Shown here piece after piece: positions 7,478 to 15,554 of a stretch of DNA of 20,753 nt. The stretch comes from Clostridiales bacterium. GTDB lineage: Bacteria; Bacillota; Clostridia; Oscillospirales; Butyricicoccaceae. How positions within the stretch are numbered: position 1 is the first letter of the stretch; every line of letters starts with the position of its first letter. A program made the position numbers and the translations under genes. The stretch spans positions 1 to 20,753 of the forward strand of contig DYCA01000001.1 of assembly GCA_019418305.1 (NCBI GenBank). Reading direction: 5' to 3'. Below the pieces are notes generated by a model that saw only the letters and a list, made by a program, of their open reading frames with translations, had not been told where the DNA came from and did not search any database.

Positions 7478-9547
7478 CTAACCTTCATACGAGGATCGGA
7501 GAAAATACATCCCACCGCCTGTTTTTGGGGCGTGGATAGCCAAGCTGCTATCCACGCCCCGTTTTTTTGACAGCATTATTGCTGCAATCGTGCTGTGCCC
7601 CAGTGATCGGCTGATGTTGTAGATCGTCGCGGCGGAATCGTTGGCGAGCGTCGAAAAGGTGTGCCATAGTCCGTGCAGCATCAGCTCGGGCAGATGGTTC
7701 CGGCAGATGAACGAACTGAACGTCTCCGTCAGGTAATTGGTCAAATACGGCTCGCCGTTCGGCCAGGTCAGCACATAACCCGTGTCCTGATATTCCTTAC
7801 CGAAAAACAGCCGGTTCTCGCGCTGCCGCAGCGCCTTGCGGGTATCGGTCAGCCGCGCTGGAAAGACGGATACCGGTATCGTCAGGCGTCGGATCGGGGC
7901 TTTGCACCCCACTCCCCTTGCCTGTTTATAGTCTAGTATAAGTTCAAAAAGTATATCTACCGGAATTCCGAAACGCCGTTTTCCGTTGCAAAAACCGGTT
8001 AAAAGCAAAAGATACCGCCTGTTATCAGGCGGTATCAGTTGGTATTTTGGTGGAGCGTCCGCAACCAACGATGAACACCCTTCGCAGCTGGTCAGGTCAC
8101 CCTCAAGCCCCTCCTCGATCTCGTCCAGCAGAATGTCATCAATTGTGGTCGGAGTGTCGCTGCCGTTCAAAACCAAGGTGAACCGGTCATCATACAAATA
8201 TACCGCCCGGAGGAAGATATTGATGATCCCACGCTTGATGTTCTCGTCGTTCTTGTCTCCTTTCCTGAGCGAGTAGAGATAGGCTCTAACCTGGGGTGCT
8301 GTCAAAGTCACCTGCTTCGCCATCTCGACAGCCAGCTGTGCTTGCAGTTCCTCTTTCTCGTGCTGGCGTTTTTCAATCCGCTCAGTAATCATGTCGGCCG
8401 CCTGTCCCCGCTCCAACGCCTTCCAGAGATTTTCAATGGCGGTATCCGCTTCCTGGATGGCAGCTTTGATGCGTTTGATGGATGCTGTGTCCCGGTTGGA
8501 TTCACAGACCTCGGATACCGAGGCCGCAATCCGCTCAATGTTGCTATCTGTCAGCAACTTGCGGCACTCCAACACCACACGATCCTCAATTCTCTCTTTA
8601 CCGATGACCTTCTTTTTGCATTTGCGCCGTTTGAAATTATTGCAGGCATAGTAGTGATAGGTCTTGCCGGATTTTCCTGTACCACCGTAACCGGTCATCA
8701 TCTCCCGGCAGTAGCCACAGAACAGCTTTGTGGTGAGCAGATACTCTTCCCGCCCTCTAGCTCGGGCGGGTGCTTTTTTGTTGCGATCAAGGATATAGTG
8801 GACCCGCTCAAACAGCTCATCTTCAATGATACGAGGCATACCGCCCGGCGTTTCCTGTCCTTTGTAGAGGTAATACCCGATGTAACGCCGGTTGTTCAAA
8901 ATGCGGTGGACGCTGTTTTTATTAAAGGGTTTGCCAAGAGAAGTCGTGAGCTTTCTGCGGTTCAAATCACGGATAATGTCTGCAACGGTTTCTCCACTAG
9001 CATACCGTTCAAAAATCTCCCGAACGATCTTTGCTTCTTCCTCATCCACATAGTACCGACGTTCGGAATCCACCTTATAGCCTAAACCAGGATTGCTGCC
9101 ATTGGCTAAACACTTTTGCGCATTAATCTCCATGCCCCTGCGAATCTTTTGGGAAAGCTCCGCTGAATAGTATTCTGCCATACTTTCCAAAACGCCTTCC
9201 ACCAAAATGCCGCTGGCATCGTCGCTGATGTTTTCCCGTGCGGAGATCACTCGCACACCGTTCTTTTTCAGTTTTGCTTTGTTGATGGCGCTGTCGTAGC
9301 GGTTGCGGGCAAAGCGGTCAAGCTGGTAAACCAGGACCCCCTCAAAGGTATGCTTGTCACTGTCGGCAATCATCCGCTGGAACTCGGCGCGACTGTCGGT
9401 GGTTCCGCTCTGGGCACGGTCGATGTACTCCCCAACAACGAGATAGCCATTGTTTTTAGCATACTCATAGCAGGTATGGAGCTGTCCCTCAATGGATTGC
9501 TCAGTCTGGCTATGACTGGAGTAGCGAGCATAGATGACAACATTCAT
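7478..9547 (-). CDS. Large serine recombinase fused in frame to a decayed tyrosine-recombinase C-terminus
   Basis: The 689-residue ORF has a normal large serine recombinase up to about residue 500. It contains a resolvase catalytic domain (1-150, YARYSS with Ser10 nucleophile, then LDRFAR), a recombinase domain (about 155-255), a zinc ribbon (Cys277, Cys280, Cys302, Cys310) and a coiled coil (about 355-415). Such enzymes integrate and excise mobile elements by Ser-linked strand exchange. Residues about 555-656 (7580-7885) resemble the C-terminus of phage-type tyrosine integrases (TWPNGEPYLTNYLTETFSSF, LMLHGLWHTFSTLA, SLGHST). The HxLRH arginine is Trp628 and no nucleophilic Tyr follows, so that part should be inactive. 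An apparent terminator lies between the two parts. The start codon overlaps the upstream XRE stop (TAATG). The recombinase half looks intact. Confidence 0.85.
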   Translation of the reverse strand: MNVVIYARYSSHSQTEQSIEGQLHTCYEYAKNNGYLVVGEYIDRAQSGTTDSRAEFQRMIADSDKHTFEGVLVYQLDRFARNRYDSAINKAKLKKNGVRVISARENISDDASGILVEGVLESMAEYYSAELSQKIRRGMEINAQKCLANGSNPGLGYKVDSERRYYVDEEEAKIVREIFERYASGETVADIIRDLNRRKLTTSLGKPFNKNSVHRILNNRRYIGYYLYKGQETPGGMPRIIEDELFERVHYILDRNKKAPARARGREEYLLTTKLFCGYCREMMTGYGGTGKSGKTYHYYACNNFKRRKCKKKVIGKERIEDRVVLECRKLLTDSNIERIAASVSEVCESNRDTASIKRIKAAIQEADTAIENLWKALERGQAADMITERIEKRQHEKEELQAQLAVEMAKQVTLTAPQVRAYLYSLRKGDKNDENIKRGIINIFLRAVYLYDDRFTLVLNGSDTPTTIDDILLDEIEEGLEGDLTSCEGCSSLVADAPPKYQLIPPDNRRYLLLLTGFCNGKRRFGIPVDILFELILDYKQARGVGCKAPIRRLTIPVSVFPARLTDTRKALRQRENRLFFGKEYQDTGYVLTWPNGEPYLTNYLTETFSSFICRNHLPELMLHGLWHTFSTLANDSAATIYNISRSLGHSTIAAIMLSKKRGVDSSLAIHAPKTGGGMYFLRSSYEG
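7527..7568 (+). terminator. Strong plus-strand intrinsic terminator
   Basis: GGGGCGTGGATAGC (7527-7540) and GCTATCCACGCCCC (7547-7560) form a perfect 14-bp stem with a 6-nt loop, followed by G and seven T residues. It points in the direction of the SLH protein gene, whose stop is 175 nt upstream, and probably ends that transcript. It lies inside the far C-terminus of the oppositely oriented recombinase ORF, which suggests that this part of the ORF is not selected as protein. The 126 nt between 7352 and 7477 hold no convincing gene. Confidence 0.85.
8000..8035 (-). terminator. Terminator-like hairpin embedded within the recombinase ORF
   Basis: On the minus strand ATACCGCCTG (8035-8026) and CAGGCGGTAT (8021-8012) form a perfect 10-bp stem with a 4-nt loop, followed by CTTTTGCTTTT. 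It lies at codons about 505-513, just beyond where the serine recombinase proper should end, and probably marks the original 3' end of the gene. Confidence 0.6.
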
Positions 9548-9900
9548 TATTTCGCCTCCCCAAGCATCTGTAGCAGTGTTTCCTTGAGTCGTGCATTCAT
9601 AGGAGATGTGGGGTCAAAGCACATTTCCACAAACTTCTGCATCTGGGGGTCGTTCTGCTGAATTTTAGGCTTGTACTCATACAGCTTGCCCTGAGGATTG
9701 TCCGTACGTCCAAAGATATAGTCCATAGATACATCAAAGTAATCCGCATAACGGGTAAGTGTTTCAAATGTCGGCGAAGCCTGGTTAAGCTCATAACGGT
9801 TCAGGCTGGATTGCTTGACACCGACAATCTCAGCCATCTTTACTTGAGATAGTTTGACACTTTCCCGCAGAAACCGCAACCTTTCAGCTACTTCTTTCAA
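9547..9900 (-). CDS. XRE-family HTH regulator coupled to the recombinase
   Basis: This small cytoplasmic DNA-binding protein is about 117 residues long. Its N-terminal half is a classic Cro/C1-type HTH (LRFLRESVKLSQVKMAEIVG, then QSSLNRYELNQASP), followed by the usual YADYFDVSMDYIFGRTD segment. The C-terminal 50 residues are not recognised. I chose a TTG start at 9900 because AGGGGG sits about 9 nt upstream; a GTG at 9909 is in frame but abuts that site directly. The stop TAA shares a base with the recombinase ATG (TAATG), so the two are co-translated. It probably controls recombinase expression and thus element excision; this is inference from the pairing. Confidence 0.85.
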   Translation of the reverse strand: MKEVAERLRFLRESVKLSQVKMAEIVGVKQSSLNRYELNQASPTFETLTRYADYFDVSMDYIFGRTDNPQGKLYEYKPKIQQNDPQMQKFVEMCFDPTSPMNARLKETLLQMLGEAK

Positions 9901-9927
9901 GAGATACACCCCCTATTTGACAGCTTC

Positions 9928-9956
9928 ATTATATCAGATAGCAGGTTAATCTTCAA
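9928..9956 (-). promoter_or_regulatory. Promoter of the XRE-recombinase operon
   Basis: On the minus strand TTGAAG (9956-9951) and a perfect TATAAT (9933-9928) are separated by exactly 17 nt. They lie about 28 nt upstream of the XRE start region. Confidence 0.8.
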
Positions 9957-10025
9957 CCCTATATTAGCATAATTTAAAGGAAGAAATAGCGGTATCTCAT
10001 AATCTTCAAACTCCATATCTTGATC

Positions 10026-10053
10026 CAAGCACATTGTAGCAAGCACATTGTAG
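10026..10053 (+). repeat. Tandem 14-bp direct repeat
   Basis: CAAGCACATTGTAG occurs twice without a gap (10026-10039 and 10040-10053), followed by a partial third copy starting CAAGCA. It lies in the 500-nt stretch between the XRE-recombinase promoter and the metallopeptidase gene. Confidence 0.8.
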
Positions 10054-10208
10054 CAAGCAATGCGTGTGGATAGCCACACACAAATCCGGCAAGCAATGCG
10101 AGTGTTAATACACGCTCACATTTTCTGCCGTCTGCTTGTTGAGGGCAGCGCCCCCAAGCCCCTTTTGAACACAGAATTTCATTCTGTGGCTGCGCGTTCT
10201 GCGAACGC
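10053..10208. other. Non-coding repeat-rich segment, possible oriT remnant
   Basis: GCAAGCAATGCG occurs at 10053-10064 and 10089-10100. The first copy abuts an inverted repeat GTGTGG-ATAG-CCACAC (10064-10079). Two more perfect hairpins follow: CACAGAAT-TTC-ATTCTGTG (10170-10188) and GCGTTC-TGC-GAACGC (10194-10208). No convincing gene is found from 9957 to 10405 apart from one 21-codon ORF. Short inverted repeats next to a repeated motif are typical of transfer origins in clostridial mobilizable elements, but no relaxase gene is in the window. The oriT idea is therefore inference. Confidence 0.4.
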
Positions 10209-10273
10209 TCTTATCTGGAATTTTCCCTGGCATAGAAGCGATGCTATCTAATGCTATTGCGTAAAACACTTAC

Positions 10274-10339
10274 CTATAGCACAGCATTATCTATCCACAT
10301 CTCGCACTGGCTCATTACAATCTGTACCGCTTCCTCCAT
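10274..10339 (-). CDS. Possible 21-residue small protein or gene remnant
   Basis: The peptide MEEAVQIVMSQCEMWIDNAVL is preceded by AGGAGG 7 nt upstream of its ATG. It begins 66 nt after the metallopeptidase stop and could be the last member of that operon. I do not recognise it. It could be a functional small protein, the remaining start of a truncated gene, or chance. The strong ribosome binding site is the only support. Confidence 0.3.
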   Translation of the reverse strand: MEEAVQIVMSQCEMWIDNAVL

Positions 10340-10405
10340 GATATTTCCTCCTGAGCATCTCGCCAACTGGGATAATTAAAAGGTAATGTGTGATCAATGA
10401 ATTCT

Positions 10406-11068
10406 TTATATTATCTCCATCAATTTCTTATTAAACTTCAGCCATTCTTGACCGTCCTCAAAAGTCGGAAGGACGGTTTTTACTCTTGCCCAAAATGCGG
10501 GACTGTGGTTCTTGTAGGTAATATGACTCAACTCATGTACTACAACATAATCAATCACGGAGATAGGGCACATGATAAGCCTCCACGCAAAATTTAGATT
10601 ATTCTTTGTGCTGCAAGAACCCCATCGAGCCTTCGCCTCCGATAGTTTTATAGTTCCGGGCGTGACACCCATAACATTCGCATACAGGGCAATTCGCTCT
10701 AATATGATCTGCATCGCTTGTTCCTTCAACCAAGCAGTCAGCGCCGCAACATCGTAATTCTTTGGAACAATCAGTTCGTTTCCTGAAATTTCAACCGCAT
10801 CAACCGCATCTTTAATGATGGCGTAATTGTTGCCGAGATACATAATGCTTTCGCCAGTTTCCACAACAACGAGAGGGTGCTTCTCTCCGAAGACAGCTAC
10901 CTGCTGTTGTTTTTCATTGATCCAACGTTTTTTCTTTCGGACAAAATCATCTATTACGGAATTTGGCATAAAGGCCGGAGCGCGGACAATGAGGTTGGCC
11001 TCATTATCTATTACAAGTGCCACGCTCTTTCTGTCGGAGCGCACTACCTGATATGCTATTCCATGCAT
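10406..11068 (-). CDS. YgjP-like (DUF45/M48-type) zinc metallopeptidase
   Basis: This 220-residue protein belongs to the YgjP/SprT-like metallopeptidase family often found next to type I restriction genes. The HELSH motif (residues 178-182) supplies two zinc-binding His and the catalytic Glu. The downstream KNHSPAFW stretch (186-193) probably supplies a third ligand. The family signature KARWGSCS is at 146-153. No signal peptide or membrane segment is seen, so it should act in the cytoplasm. Its ATG shares a base with the hsdR stop (TGATG) and its GGGAGG site lies in the last hsdR codons, so translation is coupled. Its substrate is unknown; turnover of the restriction subunit has precedent with other proteases, but here is only a guess. 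Confidence 0.88.
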   Translation of the reverse strand: MHGIAYQVVRSDRKSVALVIDNEANLIVRAPAFMPNSVIDDFVRKKKRWINEKQQQVAVFGEKHPLVVVETGESIMYLGNNYAIIKDAVDAVEISGNELIVPKNYDVAALTAWLKEQAMQIILERIALYANVMGVTPGTIKLSEAKARWGSCSTKNNLNFAWRLIMCPISVIDYVVVHELSHITYKNHSPAFWARVKTVLPTFEDGQEWLKFNKKLMEII

Positions 11069-14000
11069 CAGTCATCCCTCCCGAAATGCTGATAGCCGAG
11101 TTCCATCAGTTTCTGCGCAATATCCTTACGGCGTTTCACGATGTCTGGCACAACCTTCTTAATTTCAGGCGCAATCAGCTGTTTGATAATATATGTGCGT
11201 AGTTCCTGCTGCAATGCCACATTATTCCAGAAGTTAACAGCGACCGTTTCCTGCTTGAATCGGTTCAGAATATCATCCGTCAGATTCTTCATCGTGGTCA
11301 TCTGCTCATCAGACAACTCTTCAAAGGTCTTTTTTCCAAAAAACTCCGTCTTCAAAAGGCCAAGAAACGGCATTTCATGTGTCGCATCATAACCGTAGGT
11401 ATTTTCCTTCGCCCGACCGGCCTTGATGTCGCGGCGCAGCTGTTCGAGAGCCTTGCGGAGTTCTTCCCAGTTGTTCTTGAACTCCTCCAGAATTTGTTCC
11501 AACCGCTCACTCAAGCGAGCATACAATTCTGGGTCTTTCGGCATATTAATGTTGATAAACTCGCGGACAGCATATTTGATTTCTTCGCTAACCGCACGAT
11601 CACTCTTTTTGCTCTGGCCGCCTTTCAGGAAGTCATCCGAAATCAAGGAAATGGGTGCAATTTCCATATCCACACCGTTGACTTTGAGGTATTCCTCGAT
11701 AATGGCTCGGACTTTCTTGCTGGCATCCTTATTGGAGAACCTTGGATTTCTGGTCATCTTTGCTACAGATTCACGAATGAAAGCAAGCGCCTTGTAATCC
11801 TCGCTATACTCCAATGCTGCCGGATTCGGAAGAACACGGTCAAACAAGCGTGACATAACAGAGACCCGTCCATTGAATTCTTCCCGGAGTTCCTCATCAA
11901 TGCAAAGTTCCTCAATAATGTCGGAGGTCTGCGAAAGTGCGCAACCGACCTTTTCGTTAAGGAACTGGATAATCTCGTTGTACGCCGTATTCAGTGCATC
12001 AATATCCTTGGACTTGTCACGAAGGGATGACAAAATCTCATCCCTATCAGCATCAGCATAATCGGCAAGAGCGTCTTTAAGATGGTTTGTGATACCCACA
12101 TAATCTACCAAGTATCCGCACTTTTTATTTGCTCCGCAAGTGCGGTTCACTCTTGTGATGGCCTGCAGGAGATTATGGTTTGTCAACTTCTTGTCAAGAT
12201 ACATGACCTGCTCAACAGGAGCGTCAAACCCTGTCAGCAGCATGGCGGTAACGATTAGGATGCCGTAATTGCCATCACCACCTTTAAGGCCGGTCTCTCC
12301 GAACGGTGCCTTAAAGCCGTCAATGATGAGTTCATTCTCACTCTCATTTGTATACTGTTTCAGGTGCTGATCCTCGTTTGCACCGCCGGACGAGATGATG
12401 CAGGCAGTTTTGAGTTTCTTCAGCTGTTCGATATCAATGTGGTTCGGATTGCTGCGTTCCAGCTCTTCTATTTTCTTGGGAAGGAGTGCATCAATCGCTT
12501 TCTTATATCGGTATGCCGCTTCTTTACTGACTCCGACGACCTGCGCTTTAAATCCGTTGGTGAAAACTGTATTGATATAATGGTCGAGCATATCAGCAGC
12601 TTTTTCGCTTATGACTTCCTGCGCCTCAAGATATCCTCTGACAGTGTACTTGCCAAGGATTTCAAGCTGTTCATCATCTTCGAGATAGCCAAAAACATCG
12701 ATAAATGCGTGGTTCATGGCATCGTGATCGGTAATCTCGCTGTCCGTTGCACGACCTTCATATTTGATTTCTACGACAATACCGTCTTCCTCGGCTTGTC
12801 GCATTGTATAGGTATCAATGTAACCACCGAAGTTATCAACAGTCTTGGTAATCGGAGTCCCCGTAAATGCGACCTTTACCGAGTTAGGCATACTTTTCCA
12901 CATATTCGCAGCCAATTCAGAGTATTCGGAACGGTGCGCCTCATCGATCATAACCAGAATGCGATCGCTTGTATTGAGAACCGGGAATGTGGAAACTGAA
13001 GTTCTCTGTTCCAAAGAGCCGGTTTTCTTACCCTTCTTATCCTTGCTCTTTTCCGCCTCGCCGAATTTGTGAACCATCGCAACCGTAACATCGCTTGCAG
13101 TATTCTTGATGAGATCTTTCAGTCCATCGATGCTGCCAGCAATGTTGATGGCATACTTCACGGTCTTCGTGGTCTTGAACATCTGCGTCTGCAAGTCTTT
13201 TCTGTCCACGATTAGAACGACCTTGTAGTTGTTTAAATCGAAGGAATTGTACATCTTGCGGATAACAAACATCATGGTGAGCGTTTTGCCCGTGCCCTGG
13301 GTATGCCAGAGCGTACCGCCTTTTTCTCCCTTATCGGCAGTACGCAGTCGCTCGATAATTTTGGATGCGCCGCGATACTGCATATAGCGGGGCACGAGTT
13401 TCACACGGATGCCGTTGTCCTCATCTTTATACGCTATGAAGTTCTGGACAATATCAAGGAGGTGGGATGGTTCAAGCATACCCGCCACAGCAATCTCCTG
13501 TGCCGAAGGCTTGCCGTTAGGATTGATATCACGAAGCTTGTATGGATAGGCATCTTTCCACTCCATAAAATGGCTGACACCGCCTGTGATGCTAGAATAG
13601 CGGCAATCATGGAAACAGGTGGACATGATAATCTGATTGAAGTAGAACAGTTCCGGCACACCCTCCAGCTCTTCAGCACCTCTGCGGTTCTGGTAACGCA
13701 TCAGCTGGTCGATGCCTTCTGCCATCGGTTCTGTGATATCTGGCGCCTTGCACTCGATGACCGCGAGAGGCAGACCGTTTACAAACAGGACAATATCGGG
13801 AATGATATACTCCTCTTTGCCGGGAATGCGAACCTTATACTGGCTGATGGCAAGGAAGTCGTTATCAGTAGCGTTGGGACCGTCATAGGCATCCGCATCC
13901 CTCCAGTCGATAAGACGTACAGGACAGTTTATCTCTCCACTTTCTTCGTTGTCGGCAGACAGCCCTTCCGTAATGCGGTCATAAACTTCCTCGTTGTTTT

Positions 14001-14265
14001 CAAGAATCTGCCGAAGTGGATGAGGATAGTTCTGAACCTGAACACAGAGATCGTCGACCTGGACATCGTTCAGCCACGGATTCAGACGCTTCAGGGCAGC
14101 TTTCAGGCGCGACACGATAACGACCTCCGAGAAGGACTCCCGGAAACTCTTCTGAGGATCGTGCTTTTCGCTGTCATCCAGTTGGACGACTGTCCATCCC
14201 AACTGTTTTAGTTGTTCAAGCAGGGGAGTCTCCACATACATCAATTCAGATGGTCTTCCTGCCAT
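11068..14265 (-). CDS. hsdR: Type I restriction enzyme, restriction/translocase subunit HsdR
   Basis: At 1065 residues this is a full-length HsdR, the motor and nuclease subunit of a type I restriction complex. The N-terminal nuclease has the PD-(D/E)xK core: Asp157 in IPDIVLF and ECK (Glu171, Lys173). The SF2 helicase region follows with Walker A TQGTGKT (322-328), the DEAH box (441-444), FTGTP (467-471) and a later QAITRVNR block. A long helical C-terminal region probably contacts the methylase. It translocates unmethylated DNA using ATP and cleaves at a distance. AAGGAGG precedes the ATG. The gene starts 14 nt after hsdS and ends in an overlap with the metallopeptidase gene. No inactivating lesion is seen. 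Confidence 0.96.
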   Translation of the reverse strand: MAGRPSELMYVETPLLEQLKQLGWTVVQLDDSEKHDPQKSFRESFSEVVIVSRLKAALKRLNPWLNDVQVDDLCVQVQNYPHPLRQILENNEEVYDRITEGLSADNEESGEINCPVRLIDWRDADAYDGPNATDNDFLAISQYKVRIPGKEEYIIPDIVLFVNGLPLAVIECKAPDITEPMAEGIDQLMRYQNRRGAEELEGVPELFYFNQIIMSTCFHDCRYSSITGGVSHFMEWKDAYPYKLRDINPNGKPSAQEIAVAGMLEPSHLLDIVQNFIAYKDEDNGIRVKLVPRYMQYRGASKIIERLRTADKGEKGGTLWHTQGTGKTLTMMFVIRKMYNSFDLNNYKVVLIVDRKDLQTQMFKTTKTVKYAINIAGSIDGLKDLIKNTASDVTVAMVHKFGEAEKSKDKKGKKTGSLEQRTSVSTFPVLNTSDRILVMIDEAHRSEYSELAANMWKSMPNSVKVAFTGTPITKTVDNFGGYIDTYTMRQAEEDGIVVEIKYEGRATDSEITDHDAMNHAFIDVFGYLEDDEQLEILGKYTVRGYLEAQEVISEKAADMLDHYINTVFTNGFKAQVVGVSKEAAYRYKKAIDALLPKKIEELERSNPNHIDIEQLKKLKTACIISSGGANEDQHLKQYTNESENELIIDGFKAPFGETGLKGGDGNYGILIVTAMLLTGFDAPVEQVMYLDKKLTNHNLLQAITRVNRTCGANKKCGYLVDYVGITNHLKDALADYADADRDEILSSLRDKSKDIDALNTAYNEIIQFLNEKVGCALSQTSDIIEELCIDEELREEFNGRVSVMSRLFDRVLPNPAALEYSEDYKALAFIRESVAKMTRNPRFSNKDASKKVRAIIEEYLKVNGVDMEIAPISLISDDFLKGGQSKKSDRAVSEEIKYAVREFININMPKDPELYARLSERLEQILEEFKNNWEELRKALEQLRRDIKAGRAKENTYGYDATHEMPFLGLLKTEFFGKKTFEELSDEQMTTMKNLTDDILNRFKQETVAVNFWNNVALQQELRTYIIKQLIAPEIKKVVPDIVKRRKDIAQKLMELGYQHFGRDD

Positions 14266-14279
14266 AAACGCCGCCTCCT

Positions 14280-15554
14280 TTATAAAACATTTGAAACATC
14301 CATCTTATTAGATAGCAGATCATGTACCATTCCTTGTTTGATTGACATATATTTTTTCAAAGTGGATTGTTCCCTGGTAATTTCTGCATCAGCACTCTGT
14401 AAAACGGCGGAAATTCGTTTCACTTCGGCTTCGTCTCGAATCAGTGGGAAATATATTTTCTTTATCTGGTCAAAATTAAGTCCCTCTCTATTACTTCCAG
14501 TCATCAGTACCCGTATCTGGTGCTGTCCATATGAAAAAAGCCATCTATGCAAAAGATATGCTGTATCAAAATCCTTTTCCATTCTGATGATGCATACATG
14601 CTGATTTACATTTGCCTCTTCATCAAGATCATAAACACAACTTCTTCCAATTGAAGCACCTGTTATATTTAAGAGAACATCATTCTTTTTCACACAGCTA
14701 CGTTTCATCCTATTGTGGATATTCGGAGGAATATGCATTGCCTTTGACACATCTAATCCATCATGAGTAACATCCTGACTTCTGATAAAAAGAACGCCCT
14801 CGTTTGTATAGACTGATTCCCCACCTCGCGGTGTTGCTCCACTTCCAACCTTGACCGCAATTGTGCCAATTTGGATAATATCCCATTCGATAGGATATAC
14901 CCCGATCGGGCTCTCTTTGTACTGATGCGTTTCAGGAGATCGAATCTTCCCAGACGCATCAATACCGTTTTGCAACAGCACTTGAATCAATCCATCTCTT
15001 ACACATAGTCTCTTCTCTAATACATCTCTTGTCTGATTAATAACGGCATCAATAGACTCCAGCACCTCTACAATTTTCTTTTGTGTCGGTACGTCAGGAG
15101 CCTCAAAGCTGAACTTATAAAATTTCTCCTGGTTCAGATGTTTGATGGTGGAGCCAGTCAGCACATTCCGTACAAACAAATCAAACCAATGGGAATGAAG
15201 GACATAATGAAGGAACTCAGGTACAACCTCGTTGTTGATAGCGCGGACAACAAATACTCCGCTGTTAAGAGTAGCCTTTTCTGGACAGTCGACAACTACG
15301 GCGGTTTTACCTATGGTTCCGTCCTTTGTGATTAAAAGGTCATGCTCATGCAGTTGGATACCTTTATCCTGTGCATAGCGTTCCTCCGTTACATGGTAAC
15401 AGTCATCCCAATCTACTCTACCGTTATGGAAATCCACACCAGTTACAAGGTATGGTCCCTCAGTCTTAAATTCATCCGACCGTAAACCTTGCCAGCCGAT
15501 GCGGGCGCGCAGGGAAAAGCAGTCGACCAGTGTATGCTTTGTCATGGAGGTCAT
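14280..15554 (-). CDS. hsdS: Type I restriction-modification specificity subunit HsdS
   Basis: This 424-residue protein has the usual two-target-domain architecture. Target recognition domain 1 spans about 1-155, then a helical conserved region (about 156-200; [20 protein letters not shown]). Target recognition domain 2 spans about 220-372 ([25 protein letters not shown]), then a second conserved helix (about 373-424; [20 protein letters not shown]). The helices set the spacing between two half-sites; the target sequence cannot be read from the protein. The start overlaps the hsdM stop by ATGA, with AAGGAGG formed by the last hsdM codons. No homopolymer tract or inverted second hsdS copy suggests phase variation. 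Confidence 0.95.
   Translation of the reverse strand: MTSMTKHTLVDCFSLRARIGWQGLRSDEFKTEGPYLVTGVDFHNGRVDWDDCYHVTEERYAQDKGIQLHEHDLLITKDGTIGKTAVVVDCPEKATLNSGVFVVRAINNEVVPEFLHYVLHSHWFDLFVRNVLTGSTIKHLNQEKFYKFSFEAPDVPTQKKIVEVLESIDAVINQTRDVLEKRLCVRDGLIQVLLQNGIDASGKIRSPETHQYKESPIGVYPIEWDIIQIGTIAVKVGSGATPRGGESVYTNEGVLFIRSQDVTHDGLDVSKAMHIPPNIHNRMKRSCVKKNDVLLNITGASIGRSCVYDLDEEANVNQHVCIIRMEKDFDTAYLLHRWLFSYGQHQIRVLMTGSNREGLNFDQIKKIYFPLIRDEAEVKRISAVLQSADAEITREQSTLKKYMSIKQGMVHDLLSNKMDVSNVL

Noticed and set aside
9897..10079. 60-codon minus-strand ORF upstream of the XRE gene
   Set aside because: It spans the clear promoter of the XRE-recombinase operon and the repeat segment and resembles no family.
10026..10100. 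CRISPR-like repeats
   Set aside because: The repeats are tandem or only two copies with no regular spacers, and no cas gene is nearby.
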